64,000 nucleotides of DNA from Actinosynnema sp. ALI-1.44 (GTDB lineage Bacteria > Actinomycetota > Actinomycetes > Mycobacteriales > Pseudonocardiaceae): NCBI RefSeq assembly GCF_001984155.1, contig NZ_MTQO01000054.1, forward strand, positions 806,001 through 870,000, in the 5' to 3' direction. Positions 35,602 through 43,992 of this stretch are shown one piece after another. A program made the position numbers and the translations under genes. The notes below the pieces were generated by a model. It made no database searches and was not told where the DNA came from. It worked only from the letters and a program-made list of their open reading frames with translations. Numbering within the stretch: the stretch's first letter is position 1; each line of letters starts with the position of its first letter.

Positions 35602-36035
35602 CAGAACACCATCCGTCCGGGTCCGGCCGGGTTGCCGCCCGGAGCTGATTCCTGGTGACTGCCGGGGTCGAGCCGCCCGGAGATGCTCGGCGCGATGCCG
35701 ATCGCGCCGCCGGTGAGCCCGCCTTCGCTGGTGCCACCGCCGTCGAACAGGTCGCCGACCTTGCCGAGGACGTCCCCGACCCCGGTTTCCCGCTCCAAAT
35801 AGGAGGTGGCGGCGGTGATCAGGTTGTCGCCGTGACCGTCCGCCTTGGTCTTGAGGTCGTCGACGTACTTCTTCATGTCCTCGATGAACACCGACCATCC
35901 CTGTTGGACACCAGGATGGCCGTAGTCGCCGCTCGGTGGCTGCCAGACGGCGCCGGCCACTTTGCCGACCACGTCACCGATCTTGTTGGCGGCGGTGCGT
36001 AGCTCCTCGGGAACTGTCCCAAACCCATCGGGCAT
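35601..36035 (-). CDS. WXG100/ESX-like small protein
   Basis: 144 residues from ATG 36035 (GGTGAAGG 5-6 nt upstream); a GTG 12 bp earlier is possible. The N-terminal ~80 residues are helix-turn-helix-like with the turn WQPPSGDYGHPGVQQGW, then IEDMKKYVDDLKTKADGHGDNLITAATSYLE. The C-terminal ~60 residues are Gly/Ser/Pro-rich. It is the first gene of the five-gene minus-strand set and likely the partner of the larger substrate downstream. The 5' flank (36048-36286) contains a GTGTT/AACAC dyad at 36130-36146. Confidence 0.75.
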   Translation of the reverse strand: MPDGFGTVPEELRTAANKIGDVVGKVAGAVWQPPSGDYGHPGVQQGWSVFIEDMKKYVDDLKTKADGHGDNLITAATSYLERETGVGDVLGKVGDLFDGGGTSEGGLTGGAIGIAPSISGRLDPGSHQESAPGGNPAGPGRMVF

Positions 36036-36286
36036 GACGGCCTTCACCCCAGTCGAATCGAATGCCCCGTGCGATCGCTCCGACGCGCCCCGCCCGGCCG
36101 CGGTTCCATCGGAGTTTCACCCGTTTGAGGTGTTGTACCAGAACACGGTAGCCCTTGATGGGACGAACGGCCCTTTTCACACCGCCGAATGGCCGCCGAC
36201 CTGGTGGTTTCAGAGGAGGGTGAACAACCCGTTCGGATGTCAGGTGTCACGACACGAGCCAGCCGTCCCGGGATGTCGGTACCCGG

Positions 36287-36520
36287 TTACACGGCGGCCG
36301 ACGGCGGCTGGGGTTCGATCGCGCCCTCGATGACTCCGTGCAGCCGCCGTGCGCCCTCGGCGGCGAGGTCGCGCAGCCGTTCGAGGCTCTGCACGTCGAA
36401 GAAGTCGAGCGTGATCAGTTCCTCGCCGAACAGGATCGAGACGATGTGGTCGCGCGGCGGGTGCATGGACAGCTTCATGGGCACGTCGTCCGTCACCCCG
36501 GCGTTCACGAACAGCAGCAT
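36287..36520 (-). CDS. Hypothetical protein, 77 aa
   Basis: ATG 36520 with an AGGAGG ribosome-binding site 4-5 nt upstream, strong support for translation. The sequence (MLLFVNAGVTDDVPMKLSMHPPRDHIVSILFGEELITLDFFDVQSLERLRDLAAEGARRL) is a small soluble alpha/beta protein of the type paired with actinobacterial regulators. I do not recognise a function. It is divergent from the XRE regulator. Confidence 0.75.
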   Translation of the reverse strand: MLLFVNAGVTDDVPMKLSMHPPRDHIVSILFGEELITLDFFDVQSLERLRDLAAEGARRLHGVIEGAIEPQPPSAAV

Positions 36521-36591
36521 GATGCCTCCTTGATCGGCGCGCCTGCACTCACAGGCGCTCGTGAGCGATTAAAATCGCGCCCTCAGTATGG

Positions 36592-36634
36592 CTTGACCCG
36601 TAGGAATCACGTCAAGTCATCGACACGTTCGTGT
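36592..36634. promoter_or_regulatory. Two dyads upstream of the XRE-DUF5753 gene
   Basis: CTTGAC (36592-36597) and GTCAAG (36611-36616) are perfect arms 13 bp apart; ACACG-TT-CGTGT follows at 36623-36634. A third, GCGATT-AA-AATCGC, lies at 36565-36578. They occupy the divergent promoter region and are candidate autoregulatory sites. Confidence 0.45.
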
Positions 36635-36656
36635 ACTGAATCTCAGGGAGCGCCCA

Positions 36657-37508
36657 ATGCCCGTGTCGACGTCTGTTGCCGTTCTGCGCCGCCGCATCGC
36701 CATCGCACTTCGCCAGCACCGCGAGAACACCGGCATGACGCAGAAGGAAGTGAGCAGGCGGACAGGCATCGCGGCGAACCGGATCTACCACTTCGAAGTG
36801 ATGCGCAGCGTGCCCCCGGACGAAGACCTGGTCCGGCTTCTGGAGTCGTACGGCGCGACCGAGGACACCGCTGAACTGCTCGCGATACTGCCGTTGGCCC
36901 GCAAACGAACACCCAGCGAGGCCGCGGCGGCAGACCCCGAGCAGTTCAACCTGTACATCGGCCTGGAAGCCGGAGCCACCCAGATCGAGTCCTACGACGC
37001 GCTCGTGCTCCACGGGCTGGTCCAGACTGCCGAGTACGCCGAAGCCATCCTGCGTGGCACCACGCGACGCTTTCCGGAAGCCGAAGTGCGGCGCAGGCTT
37101 CGGTTGCGCATGCGCCGCCAGGAATTGCTGGTCGCGGAGTTGCCGACGCAGCTGTGGCTGATCGTGCCCCAGCAGGTGCTTTTGCTTCCGGTCGGAGGGC
37201 CTGAGGTCCTGCGCGGCCAACTCTCTCGCCTGTTGGACTTGGCGGAGCTGCCCAACGTCGATTTGCAGGTCATCTCACGCGACGTTGTGCCCTACTCGGC
37301 GCTGCACGGCCCGTTTACCATGATGACGTTCCCGATTCCGGGCGATGCTGGCCTGGTGTACGTCGAGACGCGTGTGCGTGGCGTGTTCTTCGAAGAGCCA
37401 GGCGAGCTTCAGGAGTACCGGAAGGTGGTCAGTCACCTCCGAGTCCTGGCCGAGTCGCCCAAGGAGTCCCAACGGCTGATCGACCGCATGAGGAAGGGAA
37501 TTCGATGA
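36657..37508 (+). CDS. XRE family regulator with DUF5753 domain
   Basis: 283 residues from ATG 36657, preceded by AGGGAG. Residues 12-70 form an XRE HTH (IAIALRQHRENTGMTQKEVSRRTGIAANRIYHFEV). The remaining ~190 residues match DUF5753 (YIGLEAGATQIESYDALVLHGLVQTAEYAEAILRG... RRRLRLRMRRQELL). This family is abundant in sporulating actinomycetes and includes developmental and antibiotic regulators; it normally pairs with a small DUF397 protein, as here (ATGA overlap). Confidence 0.93.
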   Translation: MPVSTSVAVLRRRIAIALRQHRENTGMTQKEVSRRTGIAANRIYHFEVMRSVPPDEDLVRLLESYGATEDTAELLAILPLARKRTPSEAAAADPEQFNLYIGLEAGATQIESYDALVLHGLVQTAEYAEAILRGTTRRFPEAEVRRRLRLRMRRQELLVAELPTQLWLIVPQQVLLLPVGGPEVLRGQLSRLLDLAELPNVDLQVISRDVVPYSALHGPFTMMTFPIPGDAGLVYVETRVRGVFFEEPGELQEYRKVVSHLRVLAESPKESQRLIDRMRKGIR

Positions 37509-37702
37509 CTTCCGGACTCCAGCAGCCAGTGTGGCGCAAGTCCAGCCGTTCGGCCGACACCGGTTCGTGCGTCGAGTTAGCCCGCACCGAGGCCGGGTTC
37601 GGCGTCCGTGATTCGAAGAACGCCACCGGTCCGGTGCTCGCACTGACCACCGAGCAGGGACTCGCGTTCCTCCGCGCTGTCATGAGCGACAACCTCAGCT
37701 GA
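37505..37702 (+). CDS. DUF397 protein (XRE partner)
   Basis: 65 residues; its ATG overlaps the XRE gene stop. WRKSSRSADTGSCVELARTEAGFGVRDSKN...GPVLALTTEQGLAFLRAV is a textbook DUF397 sequence. DUF397 proteins act with, and in some systems antagonise, their XRE-DUF5753 partner. A frameshifted relative lies at 39211-39454. Confidence 0.92.
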   Translation: MTSGLQQPVWRKSSRSADTGSCVELARTEAGFGVRDSKNATGPVLALTTEQGLAFLRAVMSDNLS

Positions 37703-37736
37703 TTCGCTACCTCACCTCTTCCGCGGTCGCCCGCAC

Positions 37737-37760
37737 GGCCGGTCCGACGTTCGGTCGGCC
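37737..37760 (+). terminator. Imperfect hairpin after the XRE-DUF397 pair
   Basis: GGCCGGTCCGA / TCGGTCGGCC around a CGT loop, with one bulge, 35 bp after the DUF397 stop. A likely intrinsic terminator without a U tract, as is common in high-GC genomes. Confidence 0.45.
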
Positions 37761-37815
37761 AATCGCCCGATGACCTGACCTTCGGGGCAGGCCGTTACTA
37801 GATCATCGCGGAACA

Positions 37816-37845
37816 CTCGAATTTGTCGGTAATGACGGATTCGAG
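37816..37845. promoter_or_regulatory. 30-bp dyad just upstream of the protease gene
   Basis: CTCGAAT (37816-37822) and ATTCGAG (37839-37845) flank a 16-bp spacer and end 11 bp before the protease ATG. It could be an operator over the promoter or a 5'-UTR hairpin. Confidence 0.35.
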
Positions 37846-37856
37846 AAGAGGATCGA

Positions 37857-39080
37857 ATGGAGATCAAGGAAAAGAGACGAAGAACATCCAACCGCGGATT
37901 GCTCGCCGTTCTGGGGGCGGTCGTGGTTGCTGTTTCGCTGACCTCTGGTGCCGCCGCGGCGGAGCCGAAGAGCATCGGGCCGGTTCCCAAGAGCGGGTAT
38001 GACGGCCCGGTACCCGGGGGTTTCGCTGCCTGGGGTGACCTGTTGGCGATGCAGCAGAAACTGAACAGGGCAGCGGAGCAGATCGCCGCGGCGAACGGCG
38101 ATGGTTTCGCCGGGATCATCGCGGCACCGGAAAATCGTGAACTGCGGGTTTACTGGAAGGGTGCCACCGAAGGCAAAGTCAGCGCATTGGTGGCGAAGCT
38201 GAACCGGACCGTTCCGGTGAAGGTGTTACCCGCCGCGTACAGCCTGAAGGAACTGTCGGCGGAGTCAGCGCGGTTGATCAAACAGGCCGGTGTGAAATCC
38301 GTGGCGCCGAAGGCCGACGGCAGTGGCCTGTCGGTTGGCGTTGACCGGTCGATTCGGGCTCAGACGCTGAACAGTTCGGTGCCGATCGAGCAGACCGACG
38401 CGGCACCGGCCCCAGCCGCCTCCCGGGAGAACGACTCGCCCCCGTACTGGGGCGGCGCACGGTGGCGCAGCCCCGACGGTGGCTGTTCCACCGGGTTCGC
38501 CGTCTGGCACGGCGGCACGACGAAAATGCTGTCGGCGGGGCACTGCGGCAAAAATGGTCAAACCGCGCACGACGGTGGCGGCGACTTCATGGGTTACATC
38601 GAGCACGACGACGATCCGTGGGACACGCTGCTGATCAACACCTCTTCGGCCGGGCGCATCTACGACGGTGGCGTCGGTGTGAACGAGTTCTCCAAGCCGG
38701 TGGACCACGCGGCGGCGAACTGGGTCGGCAACTATATCTGTGTCTCCGGTTCCTACTCCGGTGTGACGTGCAACAACGTCGTTGACGAGATCAACGTAAC
38801 CATCGGTATCCCCTACACGGTCTACGGCCAGGTGCGGGCCCACCAAGTGGACCACCATGCGGCCGTCGGCAATGGCGACAGTGGCGGGCCCGCCTTCGAC
38901 CTGGTTCCGGACTGGAGCCGGGTGATCGCGAAGGGCACGCTCACCGCGATCGACCTCCATGCGGAGAAACCCTGCAACGGCGTTCCCACTGGGGGCAACC
39001 GCCGGTGCTCGTCGGTGTTCTTCTTCGCCGACATCAGCAAGACGCTGCCCCGCCTGGGCGCGTCGATCGTGACCGGCTGA
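37857..39080 (+). CDS. Secreted trypsin-like (S1) serine protease with pro-region
   Basis: 407 residues from ATG 37857 (AGAGGA upstream). A basic N-region and hydrophobic core (about 1-35, RGLLAVLGAVVVAVSLTSGAAAAE) form a signal peptide. Residues ~36-190 are a pro-domain (AAPENRELRVYWKG...). The catalytic domain has KMLSAGHC (His), DDDPWDTLLI (Asp) and VGNGDSGGPAF (Ser), and Cys pairs fitting disulphides. This order matches chymotrypsin-fold secreted proteases of actinomycetes. It stands alone as a transcription unit, with a 14-bp-arm terminator downstream. Confidence 0.92.
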   Translation: MEIKEKRRRTSNRGLLAVLGAVVVAVSLTSGAAAAEPKSIGPVPKSGYDGPVPGGFAAWGDLLAMQQKLNRAAEQIAAANGDGFAGIIAAPENRELRVYWKGATEGKVSALVAKLNRTVPVKVLPAAYSLKELSAESARLIKQAGVKSVAPKADGSGLSVGVDRSIRAQTLNSSVPIEQTDAAPAPAASRENDSPPYWGGARWRSPDGGCSTGFAVWHGGTTKMLSAGHCGKNGQTAHDGGGDFMGYIEHDDDPWDTLLINTSSAGRIYDGGVGVNEFSKPVDHAAANWVGNYICVSGSYSGVTCNNVVDEINVTIGIPYTVYGQVRAHQVDHHAAVGNGDSGGPAFDLVPDWSRVIAKGTLTAIDLHAEKPCNGVPTGGNRRCSSVFFFADISKTLPRLGASIVTG

Positions 39081-39097
39081 CGCTCTACTGAAGAACC

Positions 39098-39139
39098 CAC
39101 CGAACCGCAGGTCCGATACCCTCGGCCTGCGGTTCGGTG
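39098..39139 (+). terminator. 14-bp-arm hairpin terminator of the protease gene
   Basis: CACCGAACCGCAGG (39098-39111) and CCTGCGGTTCGGTG (39126-39139) are exact reverse complements with a 14-nt loop, 17 bp after the protease stop. Confidence 0.75.
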
Positions 39140-39210
39140 CGCACCTCGCGAAGCGGCTCACCGCATACGTCGGTTGGCCAGAGGTTCGAGTCAGAGGCCC
39201 TACCCGCATC

Positions 39211-39454
39211 ATGACCCGAACGCTTCGCGCGACATCCACGGTGACCGCAGGCCGACACCGGTTCGTGCGTCGAGTGGGTCCGCGCCGGAGTTGGATTCGG
39301 CGTCCCGGATTCGGAGAACGCCAACGGCCAGGCACTCACCCCGACCGTCGAGCAGGGACTCGCGTTCCTACAGTCTGTCAACGACAGCATTCGGTCACCG
39401 GATGGCATCTTTGCTTCGTCGATTCCCGCCTCACGGCTCCGGCTGACATATTGA
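39211..39454 (+). pseudogene. Frameshifted DUF397 remnant
   Basis: From about 39245 the frame reads ADTGSCVEWVRAGVGFGVPDSENANGQ... TPTVEQGLAFLQS, closely matching the intact DUF397 at 37505 in protein and DNA. This frame has a TGA immediately upstream and no start codon. An ATG at 39211 in another frame reads MTRTLRATSTVTA up to the same point, so a one-base insertion near 39250 restores a single ~80-codon DUF397. It has no XRE partner. It lies in the 545-bp gap between the protease and pglW; apart from it and the terminator I see nothing coding there. 39455-39625 should contain the BREX promoter, though no clear -35/-10 pair is visible (TACGAT at 39582 is possible). Confidence 0.7.
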
Positions 39455-39625
39455 GTGTCTTCAGAAACCGCGGCAGAGGTAACGTGGCGGCCCGTCATCT
39501 CGAAATAGCGCGTGCGGGTGATCTTCCCCTGAACGAGTTGGTTCCGCCGTAGCGGGAAGTCCCGTACGGGCGAGCGACCACTACGATCACTCGTTGGTGC
39601 GCAACGACCGAGAAGGAGGGGATCG

Positions 39626-42600
39626 TTGCCGAACGGTCGACAGCCGGTGCCCAAGCCTGGCCCGCCGCCCACGGTGAAGCGGTGGTTTCAGGAACGGCCG
39701 TCGCCGTTCCCGTGGGAGCAGGACGGCCTCGACCACGTCAAACGGTTGATGCCGCAGGCTGAGCCCTATCGCGCGTGGGCCACGTTCTCTTTCACGGCGT
39801 CATCCGGCAGAGTCAACGAGTGCGACCTGCTGATCGCTGTCCCCCGTGGCCTCTACCTGGTCGAGTTGAAGGGACACCCCGGACGCGTCGTCGGCAACAG
39901 TGACACCTGGCGATTCCACGACAACACCTCAAGCCGGACCCGGACGCTGCGGAATCCACTGCACCTGACCGACCTGAAGTGCAAGGAACTGAAGACCAGG
40001 CTCGAGTGGGCGGCCAAGCAGCTGAACATCAGCTCCCACATCCCTCGGGTCGAGCCCGCGATTTTCCTGTCCGCGACCGATCTCCGTTCCCAACTGGACG
40101 CCGTCCAGCGCACCAACGTCTACGGTCGTGACGAGGTGAACAGTGGGCTGCCGTGGATCTGGCGTGATCTGCTGGCCAAACCGCAGCAACAGGGGAACCG
40201 GCGGATCACCCAGGACTTCTCCAGCCGTGACCTGCCCAGACTGCTGGCGAAGATCGGGATCCGCGCGGCCACCGCACATCTGCGGTTCGACGATGAGTGG
40301 ACCCTGTCCTCCGATGTCCTCGACGCCGGTCCCACCTGGGAAGACCGTCTCGCCGAGCGAACCGGCATAGTGCGTGAGCAGGGCCGGGTCCGGATCTACC
40401 TGACTGAGCAGCAGGCGACCGAGGAACGACGTCTGTCCGTCGAGCGGGCCGCGCGCCGCGAGTACCAGCTCCTGCAGGGCGTTGCCCACCGGGGTATCGC
40501 ACAGGCAGTGCAGATCCGTGACCACCAGGGTGGCCCGGCGATTCTGTTCCACCATCGTGAGTCGGACCTTCGGCTGGACTCGTACCTTGATGTGTTCGGC
40601 GAGCGACTGACCACCGAGACCAGGGTGGAGATGGTGCGTCAGCTGGCCGAAGCCGTGCAGTACGCCCACAGCAGATCGCTTTACCATCGGGCCCTGTCCG
40701 CACGGTCGGTCTACGTGTCGGCACGTGACGGCGGTGCCCAACCAGTGCTGCGCATCATTGACTGGCAAGCAGCCGCTCGTGACTTCGACACGACCGGTCT
40801 CACCTCGCTCGGCAACTCGTTGCTGAACGCCGAACACCTCGCCGGCTCTGTCGAGGTCTACCTTGCTCCCGAGTTCGACCAGCCTTACGCGGACCCGGTT
40901 GACCTCGACATCTTCGGACTCGGTGCGCTGGCGTACCTCATCCTGACTGGGCAGTCGCCCGCGACACAGCGCAGTGGGCTGATCGAACGGCTGACCGAAA
41001 GCCAGGGCCTGCATCCGTACGCCGTGTTGGACGGGATCTCCGACAAGCTCGACGCGCTGGTCTTCGACGCCACTCGAGCCGATGTGGCAGATCGGATGGG
41101 CTCGGCGGACGTCTTTCTGAAGCGCTTGGACAACGCCGAACGCGACGCGCTGCCGTCGGCGACAGCGGCTGTTGCCGATCCACTCACAGTGTCCGCGGGC
41201 CAACTGCTCGATTCCGAGTGGACGGTCGAACGGGTGCTGGGCACCGGAGCGACTGCTCGCGCGTTGCTGGTCACCCGCACGCTGGAGGACGACAACGGCG
41301 ATCCCCACGTCGAACGCCGGGTTCTCAAAGTCGCTCTCGACGAAGCCAAGGCGGCTCGGCTGCACGCCGAAGCACACGCATTGGAGTTGGTCGGTGGGGG
41401 CGTGGTCATCAAGCTGCTCGAACCGCCAAGGCAGTTGGCTGGTCGTACCGTGCTCGACCTCGAGTACGCGGGTGGCGCGGACCCGGAGAGCGGGACTCTG
41501 GGCGAGCTGCTGCGAGCCGAGGGCAAGCTCAGCTACCACTATCTCGAACGGTACGGGCGTGACCTGTTCACCGCGCTCGATCAGCTCGCAGGCAAAGGGG
41601 TGCGGCACCGGGACCTGAAGCCGGACAACTTCGGGGTCTGCCGGCGGGTGGACCGATCGACGCAGCTGATGCTGTTCGATTTCTCGCTCGCCGACGCACC
41701 GGAGCGGGACGTCAAAGCGGGCACGCGCGGATATATCGACCCGTTCCTGGACACCGCCCGCCGCCCGGCGTTCGACGATCACGCCGAGCGTTATGCGGCG
41801 GCAGTGACCTTGCACGAGATGGCCTCAGGGCAGCGGCCGGTGTGGGGCGACGGGATGACCGACCCGCGAATGACCACCGATGAGGCCCCCGGCCTGGCGG
41901 CCGACCTTTTCGAGCCTGCGCTGCGGGACGAGCTGATCGCGTTCTTCCTGCGCGCCTTTCACCGTGACGTGAACCATCGGTTCGACACGTTCCGGCAGAT
42001 GGAGGACGCCTGGCGGGCGGTGTTCACGGCAGCGGACGCTACGTCACCAGTCACCACGCCTGGAACAGTAGGGATCGACGAGGCAACGCTCGACGAGACT
42101 CGCGACGCACACGCAGCGGCCGCCAAGCTCGACACTCCTCTTGAGGCTGCAGGTCTGTCTCCACGGGCGGTGTCGGTCGCGCAGTCCTTCGGTGCGGCGA
42201 CGGTGGGCGAGCTGCTCAATATCCAGCGTTATCAGATTGCCAAGGCCCGTGGCGCGGGAATGGTGGTCCGCAAGGAACTCAATCGTCGGCACAAGCAGTG
42301 GACTCAGGCGTTGCTCCGTGGCACCGCATCCGAGCGACCCGCTCTGTCTGGCGAGGGGCAACAGACTGTCGACGACCTTGCCGCTCTCCTGGTGCCGGAG
42401 GTCAATCGACGGGGCTCGAGGAAAGCCGATGCGGTACGCCGCATGCTGGGTCTGCCCAGCGGGGGCGGCGTGCCACAGGCGTGGCCGACCCAGTCGGAGG
42501 TCGCTGACGAACTGGGCATCAAACAGAGTTCGGTCTCCCGGAACTACCGTGAGGCGGCAGAGGAGTGGGCAGCCAAGCCGTGGCTGGCCGACGTACGGGA

Positions 42601-43966
42601 CGATCTTGTGGCACTGGTCGCACAGGCGGGCCGGATCATGGCCGCGGGCGAGCTCGCCGATGCGGTGCGAGCCCGGTACGGCTCTGTCGAAGAAGACGCT
42701 CAGCGCGCGGCGGCGCATGCGATGGCAGTCGTGCGGGCTGCGGTGGACACAGAGGGGTGGGTCGGCACGAAGTCCGACGACCCTGATGAGCAGCCACGGC
42801 TCGCTGTTCTTCGTCGTGGCCGTCGTGTGCTCATCGCACTGGAGTCATTGGCAGGCTCAGACGATCCGAGTGCGCCCGAGCTCGCCGACTACGCCGTCGC
42901 GCTGGGCCAGCGCGCGGACGAGCTGGTGCAGACCGAACCACTGCCTGGACGTGGTGTGGTTGTCCGAGAACTGCGGTCTGTGACTTCACCGGAAGGGCTC
43001 GCTTCGCAGGCGGACACCCGTCTGGTCGAGCTCGCCGCCGAGATGTCCGCTCATGCGGCTGCGTCACCGCGGCTCGAGCTGTATCCCCGGGAACTCGACT
43101 TGGTGCGCGCGTTGCGAATCTCGCAAGCCGCCGCCGGGGTCCGGCGTGATCCCGGGATCACGATGGAAGACCTGCTGGCCAAGGTGCGCGCACGCTTCCC
43201 CGCGGTCGACTTCGGCAAGCGACTCACCCACGTGCGTCTGGAGGAAGCTCTGCACGCTGCGGGCTTCCCGTTGGAGTACGACACGTCGGCGCGTAAGTTC
43301 CGGCCACCCGCGGTGGAACTGTCCAGAGTGGCCGATTCGTCCAGCACTCTGATGAGTGGACACGGCCGTCTGCGCGCGGCTGGCATCGACCCCCGGGATG
43401 TCGTGGCGGCGAAGCTCGCCTCTGCGGTGGAGAAAGGCGGGTTCCTCGCTCTTACCCTGCGCGGAGCCAACCTGCCCGGCGCGGCGGAGGCGCTCGCGGC
43501 CAACCATCCCCTTCGTTCGGTCAACGTGGACGAGGAGTTCCTGTCGGAGTTCCAGGCCCTTGTCGCCGAGCGGGACCAGGACTGGGACAAGGTGCGAAAG
43601 CTGGATGCCCGCTTTGCCGAGACCGGCGACGTCTCCCGTGGCCTGGCGTCCTACGTGGCGACCGCGTGGGAACGGGTTCGGCACCGGCTGCTGGAGCTCG
43701 CGGGATCGGACAGTGTGCTGTTCCTGCACCACGCGAGCCTGCTCGGGCGTTACTTCGACGAAGGCGGACGCACCCTGCTGACCGAGCTCCAGAACGCGGC
43801 TCGACGACCACACGAAGCCCCGCACGGACTGTGGCTGCTGTGTCCCGCTGACTCTGCGTTGGACGCACCCCACCTGGACACCAGACTGGTCGAGGTGCTC
43901 GGTGAGGCCGAACGGGTCATCCTGAACAGCGAGTTCCTGACGACTTTGCGGGCAGGCGCGGCATGA
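39626..43966 (+). CDS. pglW: BREX type 2 protein PglW: NERD nuclease-like plus two kinase-like domains
   Basis: 1446 residues from TTG 39626, with AAGGAGGGG 6 nt upstream. Domains: NERD-type PD-(D/E)xK region (about 30-170; NECDLLIAVPRGLYLVELKG), a first kinase-like domain (about 270-505) whose HRD reads HRA and whose DFG reads DWQ, and a second kinase domain (about 525-800) with GTGATARA, VLKVAL, HRDLKPDNFGV near 660 and DFS for DFG. Next come a helix-hairpin-helix-like segment (LSPRAVSVAQSFGAATVGELLNI, ~840) and a sigma-region-4-like HTH (QSEVADELGIKQSSVSRNY, ~955). In the Streptomyces Pgl system PglW is a protein kinase required for phage resistance. First gene of the operon. Confidence 0.93.
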   Translation: MPNGRQPVPKPGPPPTVKRWFQERPSPFPWEQDGLDHVKRLMPQAEPYRAWATFSFTASSGRVNECDLLIAVPRGLYLVELKGHPGRVVGNSDTWRFHDNTSSRTRTLRNPLHLTDLKCKELKTRLEWAAKQLNISSHIPRVEPAIFLSATDLRSQLDAVQRTNVYGRDEVNSGLPWIWRDLLAKPQQQGNRRITQDFSSRDLPRLLAKIGIRAATAHLRFDDEWTLSSDVLDAGPTWEDRLAERTGIVREQGRVRIYLTEQQATEERRLSVERAARREYQLLQGVAHRGIAQAVQIRDHQGGPAILFHHRESDLRLDSYLDVFGERLTTETRVEMVRQLAEAVQYAHSRSLYHRALSARSVYVSARDGGAQPVLRIIDWQAAARDFDTTGLTSLGNSLLNAEHLAGSVEVYLAPEFDQPYADPVDLDIFGLGALAYLILTGQSPATQRSGLIERLTESQGLHPYAVLDGISDKLDALVFDATRADVADRMGSADVFLKRLDNAERDALPSATAAVADPLTVSAGQLLDSEWTVERVLGTGATARALLVTRTLEDDNGDPHVERRVLKVALDEAKAARLHAEAHALELVGGGVVIKLLEPPRQLAGRTVLDLEYAGGADPESGTLGELLRAEGKLSYHYLERYGRDLFTALDQLAGKGVRHRDLKPDNFGVCRRVDRSTQLMLFDFSLADAPERDVKAGTRGYIDPFLDTARRPAFDDHAERYAAAVTLHEMASGQRPVWGDGMTDPRMTTDEAPGLAADLFEPALRDELIAFFLRAFHRDVNHRFDTFRQMEDAWRAVFTAADATSPVTTPGTVGIDEATLDETRDAHAAAAKLDTPLEAAGLSPRAVSVAQSFGAATVGELLNIQRYQIAKARGAGMVVRKELNRRHKQWTQALLRGTASERPALSGEGQQTVDDLAALLVPEVNRRGSRKADAVRRMLGLPSGGGVPQAWPTQSEVADELGIKQSSVSRNYREAAEEWAAKPWLADVRDDLVALVAQAGRIMAAGELADAVRARYGSVEEDAQRAAAHAMAVVRAAVDTEGWVGTKSDDPDEQPRLAVLRRGRRVLIALESLAGSDDPSAPELADYAVALGQRADELVQTEPLPGRGVVVRELRSVTSPEGLASQADTRLVELAAEMSAHAAASPRLELYPRELDLVRALRISQAAAGVRRDPGITMEDLLAKVRARFPAVDFGKRLTHVRLEEALHAAGFPLEYDTSARKFRPPAVELSRVADSSSTLMSGHGRLRAAGIDPRDVVAAKLASAVEKGGFLALTLRGANLPGAAEALAANHPLRSVNVDEEFLSEFQALVAERDQDWDKVRKLDARFAETGDVSRGLASYVATAWERVRHRLLELAGSDSVLFLHHASLLGRYFDEGGRTLLTELQNAARRPHEAPHGLWLLCPADSALDAPHLDTRLVEVLGEAERVILNSEFLTTLRAGAA

Positions 43967-43992
43967 CGGATCTGTGGAGAGGGATGCGGTAG

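Noticed and set aside
33685-35658. Plus-strand open frame of about 657 codons opposite the T7SS-like set
   Set aside because: It spans three well-supported overlapping minus-strand genes and mirrors the Ala/Gly repeats; codon bias supports the minus strand.
39175-39200. GGTTCGAGTC sequence resembling a tRNA T-loop, a possible attachment site
   Set aside because: The flanking bases do not form a T-stem or acceptor stem, no other tRNA parts are present, and there is no integrase in the window.
39085-39672. Minus-strand frame across the protease-BREX gap
   Set aside because: It runs through a perfect terminator hairpin and the antisense of the DUF397 remnant; no domain.
39929-41815. Minus-strand open frame opposite pglW (about 628 codons)
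   Set aside because: Antisense to a gene with clear NERD and kinase motifs; no domains in the antisense product.
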